Notes under the pieces: model-generated
What the model saw: only the letters and a program-made list of their open reading frames with translations
Told to the model about the DNA's origin: nothing
Database searches by the model: none
Shown here: piece by piece, positions 15,903-24,500 of the stretch
Numbering within the stretch: position 1 is the first letter of the stretch
How the letters are laid out: every line of letters starts with the position of its first letter
Translations under genes and position numbers: made by a program
Source of the DNA: Umezawaea sp049997955
GTDB taxonomy: Bacteria > Actinomycetota > Actinomycetes > Mycobacteriales > Pseudonocardiaceae
Reading direction: 5' to 3'
Assembly (NCBI GenBank): GCA_049997955.1
Contig: JAEBDY010000014.1
Coordinates: 186,001 to 250,000, forward strand
DNA length: 64,000 bases

Positions 15903-16469
15903 TTATGCCTTTAGCGAGGCCGCCAGCAGGTCTGCGTAGTGCTTTCCCAGTTCCTTGGCCGTCAGTGGGCCGTCGATGTTGTACCAGGTCGCCAGGTGGT
16001 GGACCGTGCCGAAGTAGTAGTGCACGGTGACGTCCGCCGGGACGTCCGTGCGGAAGACGCCCGCGGCCTGGCCTTCCTCGACCAGCGCGCGGAAGCGTTC
16101 GTGGTAGCGCCTGCGTTCCGATCTCATCGCACGGCGCTTGTCCTCCGCCAGGTGGTCCGCCGAGCGGAAGTACACCTTCGCCTGGTCGAAGTTGTCGATG
16201 CTGGTAACGACCACGTCCGCGGCCGCGGCGTGCAGGCGGTCGGTCACCGGGCCGTCTCCCCCGGCGATCTCCTCCAGGCGCTCCGTCTGCATGCGCAGCA
16301 CGCTGCCGTAGATCTCGTGCAGCAGGTCGTCCTTGGAGTCGAAGTAGTGGTACATCGCGCCCTTGGTGACCCCGGCGCGGTCCACGATCTCCTGCACGGC
16401 TACCCGGTCGAAACCCTTGGCCGCGAACAGTTCGGTGGCGGCGCTGATCAAGCGTTCGGGGACGGTCAC
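15903..16469 (-). CDS. TetR/AcrR family transcriptional regulator
   Basis: 188 residues. The N-terminal TetR helix-turn-helix is clear (ISAATELFAAKGFDRVAVQE, then GVTKGAMYHYFDSKDDLL). The C-terminal ligand domain resembles that of regulators of acyl-CoA or steroid catabolism (FRSADHLAEDKRRAMRSERR, YYFGTVHHLATWYN). It follows the exonuclease gene by 13 bp and is probably co-transcribed with it. Its surroundings (SDRs, MaoC hydratase, acyl-CoA dehydrogenase) suggest an acyl-CoA-responsive repressor. Its operator could be either palindrome type seen in this region; the sequence does not settle which. Confidence 0.9.
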   Translation of the reverse strand: MTVPERLISAATELFAAKGFDRVAVQEIVDRAGVTKGAMYHYFDSKDDLLHEIYGSVLRMQTERLEEIAGGDGPVTDRLHAAAADVVVTSIDNFDQAKVYFRSADHLAEDKRRAMRSERRRYHERFRALVEEGQAAGVFRTDVPADVTVHYYFGTVHHLATWYNIDGPLTAKELGKHYADLLAASLKA

Positions 16470-16482
16470 CGGCGAAGCCTAC

Positions 16483-17016
16483 CTATCGCCTGGTCGCCAG
16501 CAGGATTCCCCCGAGCAACGCCGCGATGTTCCAGGCGTCGTCGTCGCCGCGGTGGTGCGTGCCCTCCAGGGGCAGCCCGGCCAAGGCAAGGGCTTGGGCC
16601 AGGCCGACCTCGCGGGGCAGGGCCCTCGTCAGCGCGAACAGGGACTTGACGTTGAGGTGCCTCGGGCCGAACGGGTAGGTGCCCTGGCGTTCGAACTGCT
16701 TGCGGTCGTAGTCGCCGTAGCTGGCCCACACGCGGTCGCGGGAGCGGAAGTCCTTGCGCAGCAGTCCGCACGCCTCGGTGTAGCTGACGCCGCGCGACAC
16801 CTGGTCGGCGGTGAGGGTGGTCAGCGAGGTGCAGAAGTCGCTGACCGACGACCGTTCCGGGCGGACGAGGACGCTGTGCTTGCCGATGCGCTCGCCGGAC
16901 GCCACGTCCAGCTCGCACACGCCGATCTCGATGATCTCCGACGTCTCGCCGGGGGGCGGGTCGCCCTCCCAGCAGGTCGCCTCGACGTCCACCACCAGCA
17001 CCCTGTCCAGTTTCAC
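16483..17016 (-). CDS. DEDDh-type 3'-5' exonuclease
   Basis: 177 residues. The exonuclease fold of the DnaQ superfamily is seen from VLVVDVEATCWEGD (Exo I, with Asp and Glu) through ASYGDYDRKQFERQ (Exo II) to THHRGDDDAWNIAALL (Exo III, His and Asp). The family resembles ERI-1/KapD-like exonucleases that act on RNA or DNA ends; the substrate here is unknown. I chose GTG 17016 because homology starts there; a longer frame to 17088 adds a non-homologous leader. No good ribosome binding site precedes either. The gene lies just upstream of a TetR gene on the same strand. Confidence 0.85.
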   Translation of the reverse strand: MKLDRVLVVDVEATCWEGDPPPGETSEIIEIGVCELDVASGERIGKHSVLVRPERSSVSDFCTSLTTLTADQVSRGVSYTEACGLLRKDFRSRDRVWASYGDYDRKQFERQGTYPFGPRHLNVKSLFALTRALPREVGLAQALALAGLPLEGTHHRGDDDAWNIAALLGGILLATRR

Positions 17017-17061
17017 CGGACCATGGTGGCACGGGTCCACATCGGACGAAGAGCGAAATAA

Positions 17062-17092
17062 CCCCGCGCCCGACGGGTGGTCGGGCACGGGG
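17062..17092 (-). terminator. Terminator hairpin after the SDR/acyl-CoA dehydrogenase operon
   Basis: Read on the minus strand, CCCCGTGCCCGAC pairs with GTCGGGCGCGGGG around a 5-nt loop, followed by TTATTTCG. It lies 16 bp after the SDR stop codon and separates that operon from the exonuclease gene. Confidence 0.7.
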
Positions 17093-17107
17093 CGGTGTTC
17101 GGGCGTT

Positions 17108-17869
17108 CTAGCCGCTGATCGAGATGCCGCCGTCCACCACCAGCGTGGCGCCGGTGACGTAGCCGCCCGCGGCGGACGCCAGGAAGAGCACGGCGGCGGC
17201 GAGTTCCTCCGGGTCGCCCATGCGCCGCATGGGCGTGCGCGCGAGGTTCCCCTCCAGGTAGCCGTCCGGGTAGGTGTCGGTCATCTCGCTGGCGAAGTAG
17301 CCCGGCGCGATGGCGTTGACCCGGATGCCCTTGCGTGCGCTCCACTGCGCGGCCAGGTCCCTGGTGAGGCCCAGCAGCGCGGCCTTGGACGCCGAGTAGG
17401 CCGCCTGCGGCAGGCCGCCGGACATCAGGCCCAGGACGCTGGAGATGTTGATGATCGAGCCGCCCTGCGTCATCGCCGCGGCGGCGGCCTGGGCCATCCA
17501 GTACGCGCCGTTGAGGTTCACGTCGATGACGCCGCGGAACTGCTCGGGCGTCTCGCGCGACGCGGGCACGGCCGTGCCGATGCCCGCGTTGTTGACCAGG
17601 ACCGACACCTGGCCGAACTCGGCGGCTTCCCGCGCGACCCGCCGGCAGTCCTCGGGCAGCGCCACGTCGGCCTGCACGATCAGCGCCCGGCGGCCGGTGG
17701 CCTCGACCAGCTGCGCGGTGTCCTTGAGCCGGTCCGCGCGACGGGCCGCGAGCACCACGTCGGCCCCCGCCTCCGCGAGCGCCTTGGCGAACGCGACACC
17801 GAGGCCGGAAGAAGCGCCCGTGACGATGGCGACCTGGCCGTCGAGCCGGAACTTGTCGAGGATTCCCAT
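17108..17869 (-). CDS. Short-chain dehydrogenase, 3-oxoacyl reductase type
   Basis: 253 residues. The Rossmann motif TGASSGLG, NNAG (VSVLVNNAGIG), catalytic Ser in NISSVLGLMSGG and YSASKAALLG mark an active classical SDR. The basic residues after strand 2 (AARRADRL) favour NADPH. The C-terminus (MRRMGDPEELAAAVLFLASA, YVTGATLVVDGG) is standard. It starts 27 bp after the acyl-CoA dehydrogenase gene on the same strand, so both should act in one acyl-CoA pathway. The operon lies behind a double CTAAGC-type operator. Confidence 0.9.
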   Translation of the reverse strand: MGILDKFRLDGQVAIVTGASSGLGVAFAKALAEAGADVVLAARRADRLKDTAQLVEATGRRALIVQADVALPEDCRRVAREAAEFGQVSVLVNNAGIGTAVPASRETPEQFRGVIDVNLNGAYWMAQAAAAAMTQGGSIINISSVLGLMSGGLPQAAYSASKAALLGLTRDLAAQWSARKGIRVNAIAPGYFASEMTDTYPDGYLEGNLARTPMRRMGDPEELAAAVLFLASAAGGYVTGATLVVDGGISISG

Positions 17870-17896
17870 GTCAGCAAAGCCTTTCCGGGTAGGTGG

Positions 17897-19042
17897 TCAC
17901 AGACCGAGGTCGCGGCCGATGAGTTCCTTCATGATCTCGTTGGACCCCGCCCAGATCTTCGTGACCCGAGCGTCCATCCACGCCCGCGCGACCCGGTACT
18001 CGGTCATGTACCCGTAACCCCCGTGCAGCTGCACGCACGCGTCGAGCACCTCGTTCTGCACGTCCGCGCTCCAGTACTTCGCCTTCGCCGCGTCCACGGC
18101 GGTCAGCTCGCCGCGGGTGTGCGCCAGCGTGCACTGGTCCAGGTAGGCCTGCGTGACGTCGACCTTCGTGACCAGCTCGGCGAGCAGGAACTTGTTGGCC
18201 TGGAACGACCCGATCGACTGGCCGAACGCCTTGCGCTCCTTGGTGTACTCGATCGTCTCCAGCAGGATCTGCGCCGCGTGCGCCAGGTTCGAGATGGCGC
18301 CGCCGATCCGCTCCTGCGGCAGGCGTTCCATCATGTAGATGAACCCGCGGTCGACCTCGCCGATGACCTGCTCGGCGGACAGCCGCACGTCGGAGAAGAA
18401 CAGCTCCGCGGTGTCGGACTCGGGCTGACCGACCTTGTCGAGCTTGCGGCCGCGCTCGAACCCCTTCATCCCGGTCTCGACGGCGAACAGCGTGATGCCC
18501 TTCGCGCCCTTCTCCGGGGTGGTGCGGGCCGCGATGATGATCATGTCGGCCGAGTAGCCGTTGGTGATGAACGTCTTGGAGCCGTTGAGGATCCAGTCGG
18601 ACCCGTCGCGCACGGCGACGCTGCGCAGCGCAGCCAGGTCGGACCCGCCGGACGGCTCGGTCATGCCGATGCCGGTGGTCATCTCGCCGGTGCAGAACCG
18701 CGGCAGCCACCGCTGCTTCTGCTCCTCGGTGCAGAGGTCGACCAGGTACGGCGCGACGACGTCGCCGTGGATGCCGATGCACGACGCGACACCCGCGCTG
18801 AGCTTGCACAGCTCCTCGCCGAACACCGCGTTGAACCGGTAGTCGCCCGCGCCGCTGCCGCCGTACTCCTCGGGCACCTCAAGGCCGAGCAGGCCCTGCC
18901 GCCCGGCTTCCAGCCAGGCCTCGCGGTCGATGAACCGCTGCTCCACGTACTTCTCGTAGTTCGGCCGCAACGTGCGGTCCACGAACTCCCGTGCCGATTC
19001 CCGGAACGCGTGGTGATCCGCGTCGAACAGCGTCCGCTGCAC
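17897..19042 (-). CDS. Acyl-CoA dehydrogenase, long-chain (LCAD) type
   Basis: 381 residues, full length. FAD-dependent alpha,beta-dehydrogenation of acyl-CoA in fatty-acid breakdown. Signatures are GIGMTEPSGGSDLAALRS (FAD/substrate), the C-terminal LHGGYGYMTEYRVARAWMDA and IWAGSNEIMKELIGRDL. The catalytic base is probably Glu244 in LPQER, as in LCAD and isovaleryl-CoA dehydrogenases, because the C-terminal position used by medium-chain enzymes is Ala here. It is the first gene of a unit with the downstream SDR and is divergent from a TetR gene. The 99-bp gap between them carries two CTAAGC palindromes, which points to direct repression by that TetR. Confidence 0.93.
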   Translation of the reverse strand: MQRTLFDADHHAFRESAREFVDRTLRPNYEKYVEQRFIDREAWLEAGRQGLLGLEVPEEYGGSGAGDYRFNAVFGEELCKLSAGVASCIGIHGDVVAPYLVDLCTEEQKQRWLPRFCTGEMTTGIGMTEPSGGSDLAALRSVAVRDGSDWILNGSKTFITNGYSADMIIIAARTTPEKGAKGITLFAVETGMKGFERGRKLDKVGQPESDTAELFFSDVRLSAEQVIGEVDRGFIYMMERLPQERIGGAISNLAHAAQILLETIEYTKERKAFGQSIGSFQANKFLLAELVTKVDVTQAYLDQCTLAHTRGELTAVDAAKAKYWSADVQNEVLDACVQLHGGYGYMTEYRVARAWMDARVTKIWAGSNEIMKELIGRDLGL

Positions 19043-19063
19043 GAGAGCCTCCCAAACAGCATA

Positions 19064-19097
19064 CTAAGCGGTTGCTTAGAACTAAGCGTGCGCTTAG
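19064..19097. promoter_or_regulatory. Tandem CTAAGC-N4-GCTTAG operators, copies 2 and 3
   Basis: Two perfect-armed palindromes, CTAAGCGGTTGCTTAG at 19064-19079 and CTAAGCGTGCGCTTAG at 19082-19097, lie 18 bp apart centre to centre. They sit in the divergent gap between the acyl-CoA dehydrogenase and the TetR gene. This layout fits autoregulation plus repression of the operon. Confidence 0.8.
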
Positions 19098-19141
19098 ATT
19101 GCAGTACGATCCACACCTCTGTCAACACGTCCGGAGGACAC

Positions 19142-19765
19142 ATGACCAGCCTGGGTGAGGGCGAGTACGCCCTGCTCGACCAGTCCTGGCACGACGCGAT
19201 CACCCCGGACGCGGCACGACGCATGCTCATCGCAGCCGCTCACGCCTTCGCGGACAAGGGCTACCACGCCACCACGACGCGGGACATCGCAGCCAGAGCG
19301 GGAATGAGCCCAGCAGCGGTCTACATCCACTACCGCTCGAAGGAAGACCTGCTGTTCCAAATCAGCAAGGTAGGCCACGAACAATCACTGAAGGTGTTGA
19401 CAGCAGTACAAGACCCCAACCCCGCAGACAGAATGGCGAAGACAGTAGCAGCGTTCGCCACCTGGCATGCAGAGTTCAGGACAACAGCACGAGTAGTGCA
19501 GTACGAACTGGGCTCACTCTCACCAGAACACCACGCAGTGGTTGCGGAACTACGACGCAAGATCGAAACCCACATGCGCAAAATCGTGGAAGACGGCGTA
19601 AAGTCAAACCACTTCCAAGCCCCAGACCACAAGGGCGCAGCCCTGGCAGTGCTGTCACTCTGCATAGACGTGGCCAGGTGGTACCGCCCAGACGGCAAAC
19701 GCACACCACAAGAAATAGGCAACCTGTACGCAAACCTAGTACTGAGGATGCTCACACCACAGTAG
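19142..19765 (+). CDS. TetR family regulator, candidate repressor of the local acyl-CoA regulon
   Basis: 207 residues from ATG 19142, with CCGGAGGAC just upstream. Helix-turn-helix: MLIAAAHAFADKGYHATTTR, then GMSPAAVYIHYRSKEDLLF. The C-terminal domain has LSLCIDVARWYRPDGKRTPQ, similar to TetR proteins next to acyl-CoA dehydrogenases. It is divergent from the dehydrogenase operon with two palindromes in the shared promoter; matching sites precede the FabG/MaoC operon and the acyl-CoA carboxylase. The 3' half uses noticeably more A-ending codons than neighbouring genes. A longer upstream frame exists but is antisense to real genes. Confidence 0.92.
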   Translation: MTSLGEGEYALLDQSWHDAITPDAARRMLIAAAHAFADKGYHATTTRDIAARAGMSPAAVYIHYRSKEDLLFQISKVGHEQSLKVLTAVQDPNPADRMAKTVAAFATWHAEFRTTARVVQYELGSLSPEHHAVVAELRRKIETHMRKIVEDGVKSNHFQAPDHKGAALAVLSLCIDVARWYRPDGKRTPQEIGNLYANLVLRMLTPQ

Positions 19766-19852
19766 AGCAGCAAACAGGAAGACAAATGGAAACAAACAAG
19801 TAAGCAAAAGACAGCAGCCCGACCACCACAAACCCAGAGTCAGGGCCCAAAA

Positions 19853-19978
19853 CGTGGCCGATTTTACTCGGGGGATTTGACCCTTAAAATTGGTGATCGG
19901 GCAGGCTTTCGGGACTGCCCTTTTAGCCCGATCAAGGGTCAAATCGAGGGGTCCCCGAGTCAAATCGGCCGCAGCACG
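19853..19978 (+). repeat. 126-bp nested palindromic repeat family B, copy 1
   Basis: Starts CGTGGCCGATTTTACTCGGG and ends in CAGCACG. Identical to 51048-51173 (same strand) and to 27472-27597 (opposite strand), except that this copy has G instead of A at one base near the right end (GGCCGCAGCACG). Nested inverted repeats fold the whole unit: GGCCGATTT...CTCGGGG with its partner, GATTTGACCCT/AGGGTCAAATC, TGATCGGGC/GCCCGATCA, and an alternative inner hairpin GGGCAG/CTGCCC. It is non-coding and intergenic. Confidence 0.92.
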
Positions 19979-20149
19979 CTGGGAGCAGCAGCCAGAGCCT
20001 CGACCACACCGGAACCGGCAGCCGGAAACCCATCACACCGAAGATGGCAGCCAGGACCCCGAGCACGACGGGAACCGGGAGCCCAACCACACCCAAAGCA
20101 ACAAGCCGAACACCCCGAAAGCCACACCCCAGCACCCCCAGGAAAGCAA
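19979..20149. other. Low-complexity CA/CAGC-rich intergenic stretch
   Basis: With repeat B copy 1 this fills most of the 431-bp gap between two convergent genes. The sequence is purine/C-rich on the plus strand, with degenerate repeats of CAGC, CACACC and ACCC, and no reading frame looks like protein. A similar stretch follows copy 3 at 51174-51440. Confidence 0.5.
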
Positions 20150-20183
20150 AACGCCTGCCAACCCCCAAGGGCCGACAGGCGTT
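20150..20183 (-). terminator. Terminator of the GlsB/YeaQ gene
   Basis: On the minus strand AACGCCTG pairs with CAGGCGTT across an 18-nt loop and is followed by TTGCTTTCC. It lies 13 bp after the stop codon of the small membrane protein gene. Confidence 0.55.
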
Positions 20184-20196
20184 CCGCCCTACCCGC

Positions 20197-20472
20197 TTAG
20201 CGGACGCCGCGCTTCCCGTACACGCCGGCCACCACCGTCACACCCACCGCCGCGAGGGCGATCTGGATGATGAGTTCGATCCAGTCGAAGAAACCGGTCG
20301 TCTCCTCCACCCCGAAGATGCGCGCGATGAACGTCCCGATGAACGCCGCCGCGATGCCGACCACGATGGTCAACCAGAGCGGGATGGCCTGCCGCCCTGG
20401 CGCGACCAGCTTGCCCAGCAGCCCGATGACCAGCCCGATGACCAGTGCGCCGATGATGCTGCCGATGCTCAC
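20197..20472 (-). CDS. GlsB/YeaQ/YmgE family small membrane protein
   Basis: 91 residues with three transmembrane helices: roughly residues 3-22 (IIGALVIGLVIGLLGKLVAP), 29-50 (PLWLTIVVGIAAAFIGTFIA) and 66-86 (IQIALAAVGVTVVAGVYG). The glycine-rich first helix and the P-G-R turn are typical of this transglycosylase-associated stress protein family. The exact function is unknown; related genes respond to general or envelope stress. The start is a GTG close behind AGGAGG. It stands alone, convergent with the TetR gene and followed by its own terminator. Confidence 0.9.
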   Translation of the reverse strand: MSIGSIIGALVIGLVIGLLGKLVAPGRQAIPLWLTIVVGIAAAFIGTFIARIFGVEETTGFFDWIELIIQIALAAVGVTVVAGVYGKRGVR

Positions 20473-20600
20473 GATGCCTCCTGCGAACCCTCGATGAAGC
20501 GCCCGGCTCCGTGTCCGGTGTCTTCGCGATCATCATCGCACCGAACACCTGGCCCACGGCACGAACAACGAGCGCATTCCCCCGGTCCGGTGATCGAACT

Positions 20601-21401
20601 TCAGTGGCCGAAGGCCCCGAACGACCCGCGGCGGCCCGCGATCTGGTCCATCCAGTTGTGGATGACGCCCGCCCAGTCGGCGCCAGCGGCTTCCTGGTGG
20701 CTCATGTGGAAGTGGCCGAAGCTGTCGCCGCCCGACCGGAACACGCCGCCGCGGCGGTCCGCTTCCAGGATCACCCACAGGCTGTGGGGGTCGGCGACGA
20801 ACGTCAGCTCGACCTGGCTGATCTTGGACAGGAACTGCTGCGGGGGCACGAACTCGATCTCCTGGTAGAACTGCAGCTGCTGCGGCACGCCGTGGAGGCG
20901 GCCCGCCTCGTTGTCGGCGCGGGTGAAGCGGAAGCCGAGCTGCACGAAGGCGTTGAGCACGCGCTCCTGGGACGGGAGCGGGTGGACGGCCACCGGGTCC
21001 AGGTCGCCGGGGTCGACGGCGCCGCGGACGGCGAGTTCGGTGCGCAGGCCGAGGGTCATGCCGTGGAGCTGCTGGCCGCCCACGACGTTGATCGGCGATT
21101 CCAGCGGGACCTGGTACTGGAACGGGATGGCCATGCGCTGTCCGGGTGCGACGGTGATGCGCTGGGCGACGAACACCTTGCCGTAGTCGACGTTGCGGGT
21201 GGTCTCGCTGTCGTTGCCCTCGAACTCGACTCTGGTGACCAGTGAGAGCGCGACGTGGTCGATGTCGGCAGGGTGTTCACCCCCGGCGATGCGCACCTCC
21301 CCCGTCAGCAGCTCGCCGGGACGCGTGTTCGGGTTGGTGAGCACGGTGTCGACCGTGGGCCCGCCTACTCCGAACGCGCGCAACATCCTCTTGAACACCA
21401 C
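20601..21401 (-). CDS. Spo0M family sporulation-control-like protein
   Basis: 266 residues. It matches the Spo0M/SpoOM family, which has an arrestin-like beta-sandwich: the N-terminus MVFKRMLRAFGVGGPTVDTV is followed by the conserved PGELLTGEVRIAGGEHPADI. Later come GQRMAIPFQYQVPLESPINV and the C-terminal DSFGHFHMSHQEAAGADWAG. In Bacillus the family influences entry into sporulation; in actinomycetes its role is less clear. It is cytoplasmic, with no signal peptide. The start is a GTG (two in tandem) with GGAGG upstream. It is a single gene, divergent from the acyl-CoA carboxylase. Confidence 0.9.
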   Translation of the reverse strand: MVFKRMLRAFGVGGPTVDTVLTNPNTRPGELLTGEVRIAGGEHPADIDHVALSLVTRVEFEGNDSETTRNVDYGKVFVAQRITVAPGQRMAIPFQYQVPLESPINVVGGQQLHGMTLGLRTELAVRGAVDPGDLDPVAVHPLPSQERVLNAFVQLGFRFTRADNEAGRLHGVPQQLQFYQEIEFVPPQQFLSKISQVELTFVADPHSLWVILEADRRGGVFRSGGDSFGHFHMSHQEAAGADWAGVIHNWMDQIAGRRGSFGAFGH

Positions 21402-21531
21402 GGGGACCTCCTGGGGCGGCTGGCGGGTTCACAGTTCGGTGAAGTGTGTCCCATGGACGCCTGACAGGGGCTTTTGGTTCCACCTGGACTTGGGGCGTGT
21501 CGCACTGCGACCATGATGAACCGATCACATA

Positions 21532-21547
21532 CTAAGCGGTCGTTCAG
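21532..21547. promoter_or_regulatory. Degenerate CTAAGC-type operator over the carboxylase RBS
   Basis: CTAAGCGGTCGTTCAG has the full left arm and a right arm with two changes relative to GCTTAG. It ends 9 bp before the carboxylase start codon and abuts GGAGG, so a bound repressor would cover the translation start region or the transcript start of a short-leader mRNA. Confidence 0.55.
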
Positions 21548-21556
21548 GAGGTCTTC

Positions 21557-24500
21557 GTGCCCGGACTGCTCGTGGCCAACCGGGGTGAGATCGCGGTTCG
21601 CATCCTCCGAACCGCCGCTGACCTGGGCCTTCGCACCGTGGCCGTGCATTCCGCCGACGACGCGGACGCGCTGCACGTGCGGCTCGCCGACGTGGCGGTC
21701 CGGCTGGACGGCGTCGGCCCGGCCCCCTACCTCGACGTCGACCGGCTGGTGGGGGCCGCACTGGAGCACGGCTGCGACACCGTGCACCCCGGTTACGGCT
21801 TCCTGTCCGAGAACGCCGGGTTCGCGCGGGCGTGCGCCGACGCGGGCCTGGTGTTCGTCGGGCCGAGCCCGGACGTGCTGGCCCTGCTCGGCGACAAGAG
21901 CCGCGCCCGCGCGCTGGCCGTCGACCTCGGCGTCCCCGTGCTGGAGGGCACCGGCCCCGTCGACTCCGACGCCGCGCACCGGTTCTTCGCCGAGCACGGC
22001 CCCGTCATGGTCAAGGCGGTCGCCGGTGGCGGCGGCAAGGGGATGCGGGAGGTGCGCCGGGTCGAGGACCTGCCCGCCGCGCTCGACCGCTGCCGCGCCG
22101 AGGCGGAGGCCGCGTTCGGCAGCGGCGAGGTGTACCTGGAACGGCTGCTGACCCGAGCCCGGCACGTCGAGGTGCAGATCGTCGGCACGACCGTGCTCGG
22201 CGACCGCGACTGCAGCCTCCAGCGCGACCACCAGAAGGTCGTCGAGATCGCGCCCGCGCCGCGGCTAGACCCGGACCTGCGCAAGGCGCTGCACGACGCC
22301 GCCACCCGCATCGCGGAAGCCGTCGCCTACCGGGGTGTCGGCACGGTCGAGTTCCTGGTGTCCCCCGACGGCGCTTTCGTGTTCCTGGAGGCCAATCCGC
22401 GCCTCCAGGTCGAGCACACGGTGACCGAGGAGGTCACCGGCCTCGACCTCGTGCGCGTCCAGTTGGAACTGGCGGCGGGCGGCGACCCCGACCTCGCGCA
22501 CCGGGAACGGGGCTGCGCGGTCCAGTTGCGCGTCACCCTCGGCGCGGCGGGCACGATCACCGCGTTCCACCCCGCGACCGGCCCCGGCATCCGCGTCGAC
22601 ACGCACGCCCACGGCGGCTACCGGGCGAGCGACCGCTTCGACGCCCTGCTGGCCAAGCTCGTCGTGCACGCGGTCGACCTGGACACCGCGCTGCGCAAGG
22701 CCCGCCGCGCGCTGGCCGAGTTCCACGTCGACGGCGTCCCGACGAACCTGGCGTTCCTGCGCGACCTGCTGGACCGGGACCTGTCCGACGCGCACACCGG
22801 GTTCCTCGACGGCCTGCCCGCGCCCGGCGGGCAGGACGGCCCCCGCTCCCCCGTGGCGGGCACGGTCGTCGGGGTCGAGCCCGGCTCCGTCGTCGTCGAG
22901 GCGATGAAGATGCAGCACGTCGTCGCCACCGGCTCCGGCCGTGTGCTGGTCGCGGTGGGCGACGCGGTCGCCGAAGGCGCTCCGCTGGCGGAGTCCGGCG
23001 ACCTCGCCGACGCCGTGGAGACCGCACCGGTCGACCCCGACCACATCCGCCCGGATCTCGCGGAAGTGCTGGCACGGCACGACTTCCGCCGCCCGGACGC
23101 CGAGGCGAAGCGGCACGGGACCGGCCACCGCACGGCCCGCGAGAACGTCGCCGACCTCTGCGACGACTTCGTGGAGTACGGCGGTCTGGCCATCGCCGCG
23201 CAGCGGCAGCGCAGGTCGCTCGCGGAACTGGTCGACCGCACCCCCGCCGACGGCCTGGTGGCGGGCATCGGCACCGTGGACGGCCGCCAAGCCGTCGTCA
23301 TGGCCTACGACTACACGGTCCTCGCGGGGACGCAGGGCGTGCGCAACCACGCGAAGCTGGACCGCATGCTCGCCCTGGCCGGGCAGCGCCGCCTGCCCGT
23401 CGTCCTGTTCGCCGAAGGCGGCGGCGGACGGCCGGGCGACACCGACCACGGCATGGTCAGCGCCCTGGACACCGGCTCGTTCCACGCCATGGCCGAGTTG
23501 AGCGGCGCGGTGCCGCTGATCGGCATCGTGTCGGGCCGCTGCTTCGCGGGCAACGCGGTGCTGCTGGGCACCTGCGACGTGATCATCGCGACCGCCGACT
23601 CCACCATCGGCATGGGCGGCCCGGCCATGGTCGAGGGCGGCGGCCTCGGCGTGTTCCGCCCGGAGGAGATCGGCCCGATGGACGTCCAGGTGCCCAACGG
23701 CGTCGTGGACGTCGCCGTGGCCGACGAGGCGGAAGCCGTTGCGGTGGCGAAGAAGTACCTCTCGTACTTCACCGGTCCGACGGCGGACTGGACGTGCCCG
23801 GACCAACGGGCGCTGCGCCACGCCGTGCCGGAGAACCGCCTCCGCGCCTACGACGTCCGCACGGTGGTCGACACCCTCGCCGACACCGGTTCCGCGCTGG
23901 AACTCCGCCGGGCGTTCGGCCGGGGCGTCGTCACCGCGCTGATCCGCGTGGAGGGCAGGCCGATCGGCCTGATCGCCAACGACCCGGCGCACCTGGGCGG
24001 CGCGATCGACGCGGACGCCGCCGACAAGGCCGCGCGGTTCCTCCAGCTGTGCGACGCGTTCGACCTGCCGGTCCTGTCCCTGTGCGACACGCCGGGCTTC
24101 ATGGTCGGCCCGGACGCCGAGCGCACGGCGACCGTGCGGCACCTGAGCCGCATGATGGTCGTGGCGGCGAACCTGGACGTGCCGTTCGGCCTGGTCGTGC
24201 TCCGCAAGGCCTACGGGCTGGGCGCGCAGGCGATGGCGGGCGGCAGCCTGGCCGTGCCGAGGTTCGCGATCTCGTGGCCCAGCGGCGAGTTCGGCCCGAT
24301 GGGCCTCGAAGGCGCGGTGCGCCTCGGGTTCCGCCGCGAACTGGAGGCCATCGCCGACCCGCAGGAGCGGCAGGCCGCGTTCGACCGGATGGTCGCCGCG
24401 TCCTACGAGCACGGCAAAGCGCTGAACCTGGCCACCGCTTTCGAGATCGACGACGTGGTCGACCCGGCCGACACCCGGCGCTGGATCGCCACGTCCTTCG

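Noticed and set aside
15681..15914. Short frames over hairpin repeat A (peptides with LSRRERCLDNRREMLRALRI)
   Set aside because: They come from the repeat itself, and equivalents occur on both strands of both copies.
16811..19141. Long upstream extension of the TetR gene at 19142
   Set aside because: The extension runs antisense to the exonuclease, SDR and acyl-CoA dehydrogenase genes. The TetR domain begins after a good ribosome binding site at 19142.
19877..20270. Short frames over the 126-bp repeats (peptides like AGFRDCPFSPIKGQIEGSPS)
   Set aside because: They are translations of the palindromic repeat and appear identically at all three copies; no ribosome binding site or domain.
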